Source of the DNA: Paenibacillus oryzisoli
Lineage (GTDB): Bacteria > Bacillota > Bacilli > Paenibacillales > NBRC-103111
Assembly (NCBI RefSeq): GCF_001653565.1
Contig: NZ_LYPB01000065.1
Coordinates: 62,001 to 126,000, forward strand
DNA: 64,000 nt
Direction of reading: 5' to 3'
The position numbers and the translations under genes were made by a program. Below the pieces are notes generated by a model. The model saw only the letters and a list, made by a program, of their open reading frames with translations. It made no database searches and was not told the DNA's origin. Positions 16,217 through 24,367 of this stretch are shown piece after piece (the first letter of the stretch is position 1; every line of letters starts with the position of its first letter).

Positions 16217-16765
16217 ATGTTGAAGAAGTACCCAATTATAGCTTCAGTGACCAAAGACGATCAGCTCGCGAAGGTACTTGAAAGTGATGTAACGCGAGTT
16301 AATTTAATGACGGGTCATATTGGCAATTTGGAATCCATCATGGAACAGCTTCATCAGGCAGGCAAGCAAGTGTATGTCCATCTGGAGATGGTTGGCGGCC
16401 TTGGCCGGGATGCACACGCAGTCGGGTATTTAGCTGGGAAGTTCAAAGTGGACGGTATCGTTACGACAAAGTCCAATGCCGTTGCGGCAGCTAGACAAGC
16501 TGGTATCAAGAGCATACAGCGTATTTTTATTATAGATACGGCTGCGCTACAAACGGCAGTTCGGATGATCAACAGCACACAGCCGGACGAAGTTGAGCTC
16601 ATGCCAGGCTTGATGCCGAGAGTGATCAAAGAGTTGAAGAGCACAATCAAGCAACCGTTGATCGTCGGAGGGCTTATTCGATACGAGAATGAAATCGCGG
16701 AAGCACTAGCTAGTGGTGCAGATTACATTTCCATTGGAGATCCAAGCATGTGGAGTAGACGTTAA
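16217..16765 (+). CDS. glpP: Glycerol-3-phosphate responsive antiterminator
   Basis: The 182-residue protein matches the GlpP family in length and in sequence blocks: PIIASVTKDDQL, VNLMTGHIGNL, VYVHLEMVGGLGRD, VDGIVTTKSN, LMPGLMPRVI, and the phosphate-binding end IVGGLIRYENEI ... GADYISIGD of a TIM-barrel-like fold. GlpP binds glycerol-3-phosphate and the 5' leader of target mRNAs and prevents early termination. The start ATG 16217 has GGGGGTGGGGAG just upstream and begins at the usual family N-terminus; the longer frame from 16151 begins in a hairpin loop. It is flanked by two matching leader hairpins (10531-10607 and 16865-16966), before the GDPD gene and the HAD-ugp operon, so its targets can be proposed from the sequence. 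Confidence 0.88.
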   Translation: MLKKYPIIASVTKDDQLAKVLESDVTRVNLMTGHIGNLESIMEQLHQAGKQVYVHLEMVGGLGRDAHAVGYLAGKFKVDGIVTTKSNAVAAARQAGIKSIQRIFIIDTAALQTAVRMINSTQPDEVELMPGLMPRVIKELKSTIKQPLIVGGLIRYENEIAEALASGADYISIGDPSMWSRR

Positions 16766-16864
16766 GTTTACAAAACAACTATATTCCGCTAATTCTCCGA
16801 TTACATTTATCATCTATAGTTAAATTATGAATTTCACACCAACTGAAACATCGGGTCGAGACCA

Positions 16865-16966
16865 GGAGAAAACCCTTGTCCAGAAAAATGTGAAAATAAG
16901 CAGGAGCATGCTTGTCATCCTCTGAATTGGCTTGTTTTCGTGCATTTTTGGATAAGGGTTATTTTT
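16865..16966 (+). promoter_or_regulatory. Leader terminator/antiterminator hairpin, GlpP-type, before HAD-ugp operon
   Basis: The same GGAGAAAACCCTT as at 10531 opens this hairpin (16865-16877). Arms 16871-16890 and 16941-16960 pair over about 20 positions (AACCCTT ... AAGGGTT outer, AAAAATG / TGCATTTTT inner). A second inner pairing is GAAAATAAGC / GCTTGTTTTC, and a T-rich run follows at 16961-16966. It ends about 20 bp before the HAD gene. Upstream TTACAT and TTATGA near 16801-16830 may be promoter elements, but they are weak. Confidence 0.65.
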
Positions 16967-16986
16967 ATTGAAAGCGAGGCAGTACT

Positions 16987-17865
16987 GTGACAGATACAAC
17001 TAGATTTCCTGAACGTGGGATCGATGACAAAATGAATATCCAGCATATGCAGCGAACACACGAAAGGAAAAGCAGTAAGGCGTTGCATACATTCAAAGGC
17101 TATTTATTCGATTTGGACGGTACCATCTATTCGGGCAGTAAGCTTCTACCAGGTGTATTGAGCACCGTGAACTGGCTGCGTGAGCAAGACAAATCGCTAA
17201 TGTTCGTTACGAATACGACGATTCGTACCAAGGAAAGCGTGCATCAACGACTTAACGAACTAGGGGTGCCTTGCGAAGTAGATGAAGTTCTCACCGCTTT
17301 ATGTGTGGCAGGGAAATATTTTCAAGAGCTTGAGCCGGATGCCATTGTCCTGATGATCGGTGAAGTGGCCATGGAGCAAGAATTAGCGCGTAATGGAGTC
17401 GCGACGACGGATAATCCGCTGCATGCGACGCATGTGCTTGTCGGATTAGATAGACAGTTTACTTTTGAAAAGCTAACCGCTGGCGTGAATGCCCTGCGAA
17501 ATGGCGCCAAGCTGATCGCTGCTAATCCCGATCCTTTCTGTCCGATTGATGATGGGGTGATTCCGGATACATGGTCACTCGTCAAAGCACTGGAAACGGC
17601 CAGCCTTCAGAAGACGGTTCATGTGATTGGCAAGCCGTCTGCGTACTATGCGCAGAAAGCCTTCGATCAACTGAATATTCTGCCATCACAATGCTTAATG
17701 GTTGGCGATCGGCTGTCCACGGATATTCAATTCGGAAATTCGAACGATATGTACACCGCACTGGTGCTTACTGGTGCTGACACTAAGAACGACATCGCAA
17801 GGACAGGCATTGCACCTGATTATATTTTGAATGAGTTAAGTGAAATTAAATTACATCACCTTTAG
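16987..17865 (+). CDS. HAD-IIA family phosphatase (NagD/AraL-like), probable sugar- or glycerol-phosphate phosphatase
   Basis: The 292-residue enzyme carries the HAD motifs: I, LFDLDGTIYSG (nucleophile and acid Asp); II, FVTNTT; III, IGKPS; IV, MVGDRLSTDIQFG. The large C2A cap between motifs II and III places it in subclass IIA. The family includes glycerol-3-phosphate and 4-nitrophenyl phosphatases. Its position, 11 bp before a UgpB-like binding protein and behind a GlpP-type leader, suggests it dephosphorylates glycerol-3-phosphate or a related imported ester. GTG 16987 gives a 38-residue N-terminal extension; ATG 17032 is an alternative start, and the conserved fold starts near residue 38. 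A second HAD-IIA gene lies at 59818-60603. Confidence 0.8.
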   Translation: MTDTTRFPERGIDDKMNIQHMQRTHERKSSKALHTFKGYLFDLDGTIYSGSKLLPGVLSTVNWLREQDKSLMFVTNTTIRTKESVHQRLNELGVPCEVDEVLTALCVAGKYFQELEPDAIVLMIGEVAMEQELARNGVATTDNPLHATHVLVGLDRQFTFEKLTAGVNALRNGAKLIAANPDPFCPIDDGVIPDTWSLVKALETASLQKTVHVIGKPSAYYAQKAFDQLNILPSQCLMVGDRLSTDIQFGNSNDMYTALVLTGADTKNDIARTGIAPDYILNELSEIKLHHL

Positions 17866-17876
17866 GAGGAAAAACA

Positions 17877-19199
17877 ATGAAAAAAGCACTCGTATCTTTA
17901 CTAATGGTAACTATGGTAGCAACAGCTTGCGCGAAAGGTGAGAGCAGTACGGATACCAAGACAGCTGCAGCACCTACAGCAAGCACGGAAGCAACAGCGA
18001 ACACGAAGCCAGTTGAACTGCAATTTTATTTTCCAGTAGCGGTAGGGGGACCTATTACCAAGTTAATTGATCAGCTAGCTGATGATTTCCACAAAGAAAA
18101 TCCAACGATTACGGTAAAACCTGTATATGGCGGCAGCTATCAAGATACGATGACCAAGGTTGCAACTGCTGTACAAGGGGGCAATTCACCAGACCTTGCC
18201 GTGCTGCTTTCCACCGATTTATATAGCTTAATTTCTATGAAGGCGATTGAAGATCTGACCCCTCGTTTCTCCAAAGAGTATTTCAGCAGCTTCTATGAAG
18301 CGTTCATGGGGAACACCAAGTCAGGGGATACAGTCTGGAGCGTGCCTTTCCAACGCAGTACAATCGTGCTCTATTACAACAAGGATTTGTTTAAAAAGGC
18401 AGGTCTTGATCCAGAGAAGGCACCTGCGAATTGGACGGAACTGAAGGAATATGCAGCTAAGCTCACGACCAGTGACAAATCGCAGTGGGGTCTTGAAATC
18501 CCAAGCACGGGGTATCAGTATTGGATGACGCAAGCTTTATCCCTCCAAACGGGTACTAATATTGTTTCAGCCGACGGCAAGCAAGTGTTCTTCAACAAAC
18601 CGGAAGTGCAAGAAGCCTTGCAATTTTACACGGATTTAGGACGTAAGGATAAAGTGATGCCAGAAGGTACACTCGAGTGGGCAACGGTTCCATCCGATTT
18701 CATTAGCGGGAAAACGGCCATGATGTATCATACAACAGGGAATCTGACCAAAGTCAAAACCGATGCGAAATTCAACTTCGGCGTAGCATTCTTGCCTGCC
18801 AACAAAAAGTATGGTTCACCAACAGGCGGCGGCAATCTGTATGTATTCAAAAATATTCCCGATGACCACAAAGCAGCATCCGTTAAATTCATTCAGTTCT
18901 TGACACAGCCAGATCGAGTAGCGCAATGGTCTATCGACACTGGTTATGTTGGTACGACGAAAGCTGCTTATGAGACAGATAAGCTGAAGAACTATATCAA
19001 AGATTTCCCGCAAGCGGCTGTAGCCAGAGATCAATTGAAGTATGCGGACAGCGAGCTCTCAACTTACCAGAATGGTCAAGTGACGAAGCTATTTAACGAT
19101 AACATCCAAGCAGCCTTGCTAGGAACGATGACGCCGAAAGAAGCATTGGACAAATCCCAACAGCAAGCGGATGACATTCTAAAAAGCTTTCAAAAATAG
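17877..19199 (+). CDS. Extracellular solute-binding lipoprotein, UgpB-like
   Basis: The 440-residue lipoprotein starts with a short signal peptide and lipobox (VATAC, Cys about residue 18), then an Ala/Thr-rich linker. The mature part is a family-1 solute-binding fold: FYFPVAVGG, DDFHKENPTITVKPVYGGSY, PFQRSTIVLYYNKDLFKKAGLDPEKAP, and WATVPSDFISGKTAMMYHTTG. The NPTITVKPVYGGSYQDT and PFQRST...AGLDP blocks resemble the glycerol-3-phosphate/glycerophosphodiester binder UgpB more than generic sugar binders. It lies between the HAD phosphatase and the two permeases. The ATPase is absent from the operon, so a shared MsmX-type ATPase elsewhere probably energises it. Ligand assignment is inference from resemblance plus context. 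Confidence 0.8.
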   Translation: MKKALVSLLMVTMVATACAKGESSTDTKTAAAPTASTEATANTKPVELQFYFPVAVGGPITKLIDQLADDFHKENPTITVKPVYGGSYQDTMTKVATAVQGGNSPDLAVLLSTDLYSLISMKAIEDLTPRFSKEYFSSFYEAFMGNTKSGDTVWSVPFQRSTIVLYYNKDLFKKAGLDPEKAPANWTELKEYAAKLTTSDKSQWGLEIPSTGYQYWMTQALSLQTGTNIVSADGKQVFFNKPEVQEALQFYTDLGRKDKVMPEGTLEWATVPSDFISGKTAMMYHTTGNLTKVKTDAKFNFGVAFLPANKKYGSPTGGGNLYVFKNIPDDHKAASVKFIQFLTQPDRVAQWSIDTGYVGTTKAAYETDKLKNYIKDFPQAAVARDQLKYADSELSTYQNGQVTKLFNDNIQAALLGTMTPKEALDKSQQQADDILKSFQK

Positions 19200-19223
19200 C
19201 AGCAAGTAGAAGTACCAAAGGCA

Positions 19224-19276
19224 GGGAAGCGTTCGGCTAACGGAGGTAAACTCCATGTTAGTGGCCTGCGCTTCCC
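19224..19276 (+). other. Intra-operon hairpin after the binding-protein gene
   Basis: Nested inverted repeats GGGAAGCG / CGCTTCCC, CTAAC / GTTAG and GGAG / CTCC surround a short loop. They start 25 bp after the binding-protein stop and end 44 bp before the permease start. There is no long T-run. Such structures often protect or partly end the upstream message so that binding protein outnumbers permease. Confidence 0.55.
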
Positions 19277-19320
19277 TTCCTCAGGCTTTCACCACTTGTG
19301 AGAAAGAGGGAAATTCCTTG

Positions 19321-20214
19321 ATGCAACCGTCACTTCGAACGAAGAGGAAGATCAACTGGAGAGAAAATGGATTCGCCTATGCCTTGCTTTTGCCTTCCCT
19401 GCTATTCTTGGGCTTATTTACGTTCTATCCCATCATAAAATCGATGTACTGGAGCTTGTACAGCTCCGACTTCACCGACAAGACGTTTGTCGGCTTGGAT
19501 AACTATATGCATGTCTTTCAAGACGACATTTTCTTGAAAGTGTTGAGAAATAATGTGCTGATTGCTATCGGCACGGTTCCCGTAAGTATTTTACTAGCCA
19601 TGTATGTAGCCATTTGGGTCAATAACAAGCTCAGAGGCACAGGCTTATTGCGTGCACTATTTTTCTATCCGACGGTCATTCCAATGATTGCTATCGCCAA
19701 TATATGGCTGTTTATTTATACACCGAGTTATGGTTTGCTCGATAAGTTTTTAGGCGTGTTCGGCATACCGACCCAACATTGGTTAGGTGATCCGCATTGG
19801 GTTCTCTTCTCAATGATGGTCATGGTGATCTGGAAAGAAGCTGGATTTTTTATGATTTTTTATCTGGCTGGCTTGCAGAATCTACCGAAAGAAGTATACG
19901 AAGCTGCAGAAATGGAGGGAGCACGTCCTCTCCAAACTTTCCGTAACCTGACGTTCCCTCTCCTAATGCCGACAACACTGTTCGTAATGGTAATTGCCAC
20001 GACGAATTCGTTTAAATTGGTAGATCACCTGTACATTATGACAAAAGGTGGTCCGAATAACGCAAGTAATGTGCTGTTATATCATATTTATGAGACGGCT
20101 TTCAGCTTCTGGGATATGGGCAAAGCATCGGTCCTGACCGTGGTGCTGCTCGTTATCTTGCTTAGTATTTCTATCTTTAATTATGCCTACCTGGATAAAC
20201 GCATCCATTACTAG
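19321..20214 (+). CDS. ABC sugar/glycerol-3-phosphate transporter permease, UgpA/MalF-like
   Basis: I choose ATG 19321, with GAAAGAGGG upstream; the longer frame from 19255 would begin inside the preceding hairpin. The 297-residue protein has a basic N-terminus (RTKRKINWRENG), six membrane segments and the EAA loop EVYEAAEMEGARPLQTFRNLTFPLL before the last segments. This is typical of UgpA/MalF-class inner subunits. It follows the UgpB-like lipoprotein and precedes the partner permease by 15 bp. It should form the heterodimeric channel that imports the bound phosphodiester or sugar. Confidence 0.87.
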   Translation: MQPSLRTKRKINWRENGFAYALLLPSLLFLGLFTFYPIIKSMYWSLYSSDFTDKTFVGLDNYMHVFQDDIFLKVLRNNVLIAIGTVPVSILLAMYVAIWVNNKLRGTGLLRALFFYPTVIPMIAIANIWLFIYTPSYGLLDKFLGVFGIPTQHWLGDPHWVLFSMMVMVIWKEAGFFMIFYLAGLQNLPKEVYEAAEMEGARPLQTFRNLTFPLLMPTTLFVMVIATTNSFKLVDHLYIMTKGGPNNASNVLLYHIYETAFSFWDMGKASVLTVVLLVILLSISIFNYAYLDKRIHY

Positions 20215-20229
20215 AGAGGAGTCAGCATC

Positions 20230-21045
20230 ATGGTCGTAAAAGTCACGAATCGTTTGGTCATCGCGTTGCTGGCGATTGCTTTTGCTGTACCGCTCGTGTG
20301 GGCTGTTTTTACTTCGTTTACGCCGTCCAGTGAAGTCATTACCCGAGTGAATCCTTTTGCGGTTCAGCATCCTACCTTTCATAATTATATGGCCGCTTGG
20401 CAAACGATACCTTTTGTTCAATACTATTCGAATACGGTTATCATTGTCCTTGGCGTGCTAGCTGCACAACTGATTACGGCAACACTTGCAGCTTATGCAT
20501 TTGCTAGATTACATTTCATAGGTCGAGGCGTTATGTTCATGCTCTTTCTTATCCAAATCATGATACCGCCTGACATTCTCATTTTTCCAAATTACACGAT
20601 TATGAAAGAATTGGGCCTGGTTGACACGAAATTAGCGATCATGCTGCCTTATTGGGCATCTTCGTTCAGTGTATTCTTGTTGCGACAAACCTTTAAACAA
20701 ATTCCCATTGATTTGGATGAAGCTGCGAGGATGGATGGCTGCCGGTGGTGGCAGACGCTCTGGCATGTATATCTGCCATCAGCTAGATCGACCTATATCG
20801 CGTTTGGATTAATCTCCGTCAGTGCGCACTGGAACGATTTCATGTGGCCGCTGATCATCACGAACTCTATTGAGACGAGACCGCTCACGGTCGGAATTGC
20901 GATTTTTGCCCAATCGTTTGAGACTGGCGCACAATGGGGAACGGTAACGGCGGCTACTGTGTTGGTTATCCTCCCGCTGCTCTCCGCTTTCTTCGTCTTT
21001 CAACGTCAGTTTGTAGAAAGTTTCATGCATTCAGGCATTAAATAA
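20230..21045 (+). CDS. ABC sugar/glycerol-3-phosphate transporter permease, UgpE/MalG-like
   Basis: The 271-residue membrane protein has six hydrophobic segments and the EAA loop DLDEAARMDGCRWWQTLWHVYLP, which marks the second permease of carbohydrate-type importers. The block FTSFTPSSEVI and the region QIMIPPDILIFPNYTIMKELGLVDT are standard for UgpE/MalG-class proteins. AGAGAGGAG precedes the ATG. It is the last gene of the HAD-ugpBAE-like operon: a terminator starts 4 bp after its stop. No ATPase gene follows. Confidence 0.87.
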   Translation: MVVKVTNRLVIALLAIAFAVPLVWAVFTSFTPSSEVITRVNPFAVQHPTFHNYMAAWQTIPFVQYYSNTVIIVLGVLAAQLITATLAAYAFARLHFIGRGVMFMLFLIQIMIPPDILIFPNYTIMKELGLVDTKLAIMLPYWASSFSVFLLRQTFKQIPIDLDEAARMDGCRWWQTLWHVYLPSARSTYIAFGLISVSAHWNDFMWPLIITNSIETRPLTVGIAIFAQSFETGAQWGTVTAATVLVILPLLSAFFVFQRQFVESFMHSGIK

Positions 21046-21048
21046 AGG

Positions 21049-21068
21049 GGACCTTTTGGTCCTTTTTT
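21049..21068 (+). terminator. Rho-independent terminator of the ugp-like operon
   Basis: GGACC TTTT GGTCC is followed by six T, directly after the last permease gene. Confidence 0.8.
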
Positions 21069-21088
21069 CATTCTCTCACATAAATAAC

Positions 21089-21104
21089 CTAGGATCGTTC
21101 CTAG
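21089..21104. promoter_or_regulatory. Short inverted repeat upstream of the LuxR-type gene
   Basis: CTAGGA-TCGT-TCCTAG is a perfect 6-4-6 inverted repeat, about 55 bp before the LuxR-type gene and just before a TAAAAT -10-like hexamer (21114-21119). It could be an operator for that gene. No binding protein can be named. Confidence 0.35.
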
Positions 21105-21158
21105 AAAATGTGTTAAAATTTGTTATGAATTCAATGCCGATAAGTGGGAATGGTGATC

Positions 21159-23213
21159 ATGGCAAATGAAAAGGAAGCACCGATTTCAAGCCCTCACTTA
21201 ACAACAATGAGTATGATCGATGAACGCCAGGATCAGTTTATTGGTGGTCGGAGTGAGCAGCTTGAACTTTTTGGTCGGAGTATCACGGAGGGTGCCGTAG
21301 ATGGCAAGACTATCTGGAATGTATACGGCACGGCAGGTGTTGGGAAAAGTTTTCTTCTTGATTCGTTTCGCAGACAGGCGCAGCGGGCAGGGGTTATTAT
21401 GCTGTACCTGGATAGCCGTGACTTTAATCATAAGGGTGATTCGTTGTGCCGCGAGCTGCTTATGCAGCTGTCTCCTGGGGAGCGGATATTGCACCGGAAT
21501 CCGATGGAAGCCTGCTTGGCCAAGCTTAACCAGTTAGCGGCGGAAGTGAAAATCGTTCTGGCGTTAGACACCTATGAAGAAATGGGTGAGCTAGACGGCT
21601 GGCTGCGGGATCACTTTATTAAATGGCTGCCAGACAATATGCTGCTGCTGATTGCAGGCCGATATAAGCTGAAGGGGACATGGGTCGTTTCCCCCGCTAT
21701 TCGGGAGCGCTTACTTTTCATGCCGCTCGGGAATTTAACTCATGCGGAAAGTGCGGTATATCTGCAACAAAGTGGTATTAAGGAAGTTCAACAAATCGAA
21801 CGGATCTGGTTTAAAACAGGCGGTCATCCGTTAGCGCTTTCACTAGCGGCGGATGTTAATCCCAATGTGGATTGGATGCACACGTCAACAGAAGATACAG
21901 GATGGTTTGATCACCTAGCCAAGGCGTGGTTGCGCGAGGTACCTGACGCCCATCTGCGCAAAGTAGTAGAGGCGGCTGGCGTTCTGCTTCGTATTAATCG
22001 CGAGGTATTGCAGGTGATTATGGACCAAGAAGTGGATGACGAAACATTCAGTAATCTGATTTCCTTTTCTTTTGTACGTAAGACAGAACGAGGCTGGATG
22101 CTCCACGACTTAATGCGGCTCGCGATGCGCAAGCAACTGGAGGAGCGAACTCCGGTTTATTTTGAACGGCTGAGGGGACGAGCGGCGCAATATTATGCGG
22201 CACGGATTCGTCATTCTGCTCCTTACCGAAGAACTGATTGGGAGGTAGGCGAGCTTTTTTACTATACGGGCATCCCGGTCATTCGTGCACTCATTCAATC
22301 TTATGCCAGAGGTCAATATACATGGGAGCCACTAACGCTAACTAATCTGCACGAAGGCGAAGCTTATATGCGGTTAAGGCTGGATGAAGCGACTCCGCTA
22401 ACACTGGCGGGTATGGATCCAGAAACGGATGAGTCCTACGATGAGTTCGTCGGGAAGGAGGATATGACGCTTACAATCAAGCATTTGGATTTACGCAAGT
22501 GGGTCCAGCTTGATCAACAAGCGGCCATGCTCCTTCGTTCCGCAGATGGAAGAGTGGCAGGTCTCGCAGTAATCGTTCCTATAGAAAAGTCGACGTTGCC
22601 TGTTCTGATGGATGATCCGTTCGCGAAACCCTATTTATCCTCCCTGTCGCAAGATGATATCACACTTCTGGAGGTTGAACCTCCTGACAAGGCTGGATGG
22701 TTTATACGGACAATTGATTATGGAGATTGGCAAAATTCAGATATGGTCATTGAGACAATGTATTTGATGTTTTCGTACATGTGTTCAGGCGGTATATTCA
22801 TTACGTCCCCGCCTCCTCTGGGATTTTTTTATGAAGGGCATTTGAATCTCGGATTTCAATTGGCACCAGGAATTATCCATCAGAACTACGATGACAAGAC
22901 ACCAACTCCGACCTTCGTGCTGGATACCCGCGGAGATAAGCTGGAGGCATTTCTACGATTTTTATTAAAAAGAGGCGGGTTCCCGGATGAGCTGCAAGTA
23001 GTATCCAGTGGACAGGATTTGCAGCTGACGAAGCGGGAACGGGAGGTTGTTGCGCTTGTTCTCGATGGGCTGACCAATTTGGAAATTGCCAGGGTGCTGT
23101 ATGTCAGTGAAATTACAGTTAAGAAGCACGTTAGCTCTATCTACAGCAAGCTCTCTGTAAAGGGTAGGACCCAATTGATCAAACTGCTAGCGAGTAATCC
23201 GTTAATAAGCTAA
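21159..23213 (+). CDS. LuxR-family regulator with N-terminal AAA/STAND-like ATPase domain
   Basis: This is a large (about 684-residue) regulator. Near the N-terminus VYGTAGVGKSF is a Walker A motif (about residues 55-65), followed by an acidic ALDTYEEMG Walker-B-like stretch (about 132-140) and a winged-helix-like region. The last 70 residues form a LuxR/GerE helix-turn-helix (LTKREREVVALVLDGLTNLEIA ... ISEITVKKHVSSIYSKL-type sequence). The middle has no clear TPR repeats, so it differs from MalT. Of several adjacent starts I use ATG 21159, since AGTGGG lies about ten bases before it; GTG 21144 and ATG 21150 are possible. It is monocistronic and follows the ugp-like operon, but a regulatory link is not shown. 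Confidence 0.75.
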   Translation: MANEKEAPISSPHLTTMSMIDERQDQFIGGRSEQLELFGRSITEGAVDGKTIWNVYGTAGVGKSFLLDSFRRQAQRAGVIMLYLDSRDFNHKGDSLCRELLMQLSPGERILHRNPMEACLAKLNQLAAEVKIVLALDTYEEMGELDGWLRDHFIKWLPDNMLLLIAGRYKLKGTWVVSPAIRERLLFMPLGNLTHAESAVYLQQSGIKEVQQIERIWFKTGGHPLALSLAADVNPNVDWMHTSTEDTGWFDHLAKAWLREVPDAHLRKVVEAAGVLLRINREVLQVIMDQEVDDETFSNLISFSFVRKTERGWMLHDLMRLAMRKQLEERTPVYFERLRGRAAQYYAARIRHSAPYRRTDWEVGELFYYTGIPVIRALIQSYARGQYTWEPLTLTNLHEGEAYMRLRLDEATPLTLAGMDPETDESYDEFVGKEDMTLTIKHLDLRKWVQLDQQAAMLLRSADGRVAGLAVIVPIEKSTLPVLMDDPFAKPYLSSLSQDDITLLEVEPPDKAGWFIRTIDYGDWQNSDMVIETMYLMFSYMCSGGIFITSPPPLGFFYEGHLNLGFQLAPGIIHQNYDDKTPTPTFVLDTRGDKLEAFLRFLLKRGGFPDELQVVSSGQDLQLTKREREVVALVLDGLTNLEIARVLYVSEITVKKHVSSIYSKLSVKGRTQLIKLLASNPLIS

Positions 23214-23288
23214 TAAGCTGACTGCCGAATCCTCTGTTAGCACACGGACGAAAGAAGACCGTTTCTAGTCATTTATACGCAATTCATC

Positions 23289-23320
23289 AAGCTCACACCC
23301 GTTTGCGGCGTGGGCTTTTT
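23289..23320 (+). terminator. Terminator after the LuxR-type gene
   Basis: AAGCTCAC and GTGGGCTT (one G-T pair) form the stem with an inner ACCC / GGCGT pairing, followed by TTTTT. Confidence 0.65.
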
Positions 23321-23465
23321 GGGATAGGAATTTTTAAACTCCTGAAAGCCGCTAAAGCCATATTTGCCCGCCTATTCGCACTATCCCTTTGACTCAGAAG
23401 AGCATGCATCAGGTGTGGTTTTTGCTGCGTTACGGACATGAGCTACAAAGCGTGCTTGCGGTGAA

Positions 23466-23650
23466 TAACTGGATTCTCTACAGTTAAATTTTCAGTTTTG
23501 CCGACTAAATGCAGAATAAATGGAAATTTTACATCTAATTTAAACCATTTTTACCAATTTAAATAAAAATGCTAGCATTAACTACATGTTTTACAGTTAA
23601 ATCGAGTTTATGAGGAAATTACTCATAAATAGCTGTATATTTTCCAGTTA
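23466..23650. repeat. Three copies of the 21-bp dispersed palindrome, family 1
   Basis: The copies are 23466-23486 (reverse), 23579-23599 and 23630-23650 (forward). Each is 21 bp, starts TA(A/G)CT and ends CAGTTA. They lie in the 680-bp gene-free stretch 23214-23894, which otherwise holds a terminator, AT-rich sequence and an operator-like palindrome. No larger coding region was seen there. Confidence 0.7.
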
Positions 23651-23728
23651 ATAAGGCCATCAGGATCAACTTCCCTGAGGGTTTTTTTGCGTTCTACTGG
23701 GGATCGATTCTCCTGGTATAAGTCGGAT

Positions 23729-23746
23729 ATTATACGTTCGTATAAT
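23729..23746. promoter_or_regulatory. Perfect 18-bp palindrome, TetR/MarR-type operator candidate
   Basis: ATTATACG-TT-CGTATAAT is a perfect 8-2-8 inverted repeat. Its right arm ends in TATAAT (23741-23746), which can serve as a -10. It lies 149 bp before the DUF2269 gene and is the likely control point for that operon. No TetR or MarR gene lies next to it, so the regulator would act from elsewhere. Confidence 0.55.
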
Positions 23747-23894
23747 TTAGAAATCAGAATAGCCATGATAAATTACTTGGTAAGTGAGCTGATTGTCTAA
23801 GGTGGTTGAATGAAAGGGGGAATTGCGGGATGGCTTGCAACCGACCAGAAGCTCTAAATGTTAAGCGAATAGGAAGAAAAATGGAGGATTACAC

Positions 23895-24350
23895 ATGAAA
23901 TGGCTTGTTTTAATTCATATCGTGTCAGCAATTCTTGGCATTGGACCGACGTACTTTGGTCATATTTTACTGAGAAAGAGCCAGAACAATGAGCAGCTTC
24001 GACAATCCCTGGCACTTTTCCAGTTACTCAACTATTTTCCCAAAATTGGCGGTACCCTTGCTGTTGTTACAGGTCTAGCGCTCGTCGCCTTGACAGGGTG
24101 GAAATTTTCAGATGTATGGATACTGATTTCACTCGTGCTGTATGTGATTATTCAGGTTGTTGTGGTTGGGATGCTGACACCTGTTATGAACCAATTGAAT
24201 CTATGGCTGAGCGAGGAACAAAGTAAATCACTTGCCCCAGATACAGTTGCAAACAAGGGAGTTCTGCTTTCCAAGGCCAATAAGCTTTACAACACGGCAT
24301 CTATCTTGGGCATTGTACTAATTATTCTAATGATCGTTAAACCAATGTGA
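23895..24350 (+). CDS. DUF2269 family integral membrane protein
   Basis: This 151-residue protein has four hydrophobic segments: about residues 3-22, 50-70, 76-98 and 130-149. The N-terminal pattern KWLVLIHIVSAILGIGPTYFG and the GGTLAVVTGLAL segment fit the DUF2269 family, whose function is unknown. Conserved His in HIVSA and HILL could bind haem or metal, but that is speculation. ATGGAGGA sits before the ATG. Its stop overlaps the extended frame of the next gene, and the SDR start follows 17 bp later, so the two are probably co-transcribed behind the palindrome at 23729. Confidence 0.75.
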   Translation: MKWLVLIHIVSAILGIGPTYFGHILLRKSQNNEQLRQSLALFQLLNYFPKIGGTLAVVTGLALVALTGWKFSDVWILISLVLYVIIQVVVVGMLTPVMNQLNLWLSEEQSKSLAPDTVANKGVLLSKANKLYNTASILGIVLIILMIVKPM

Positions 24351-24367
24351 ACGAGGAGGAAATATGT

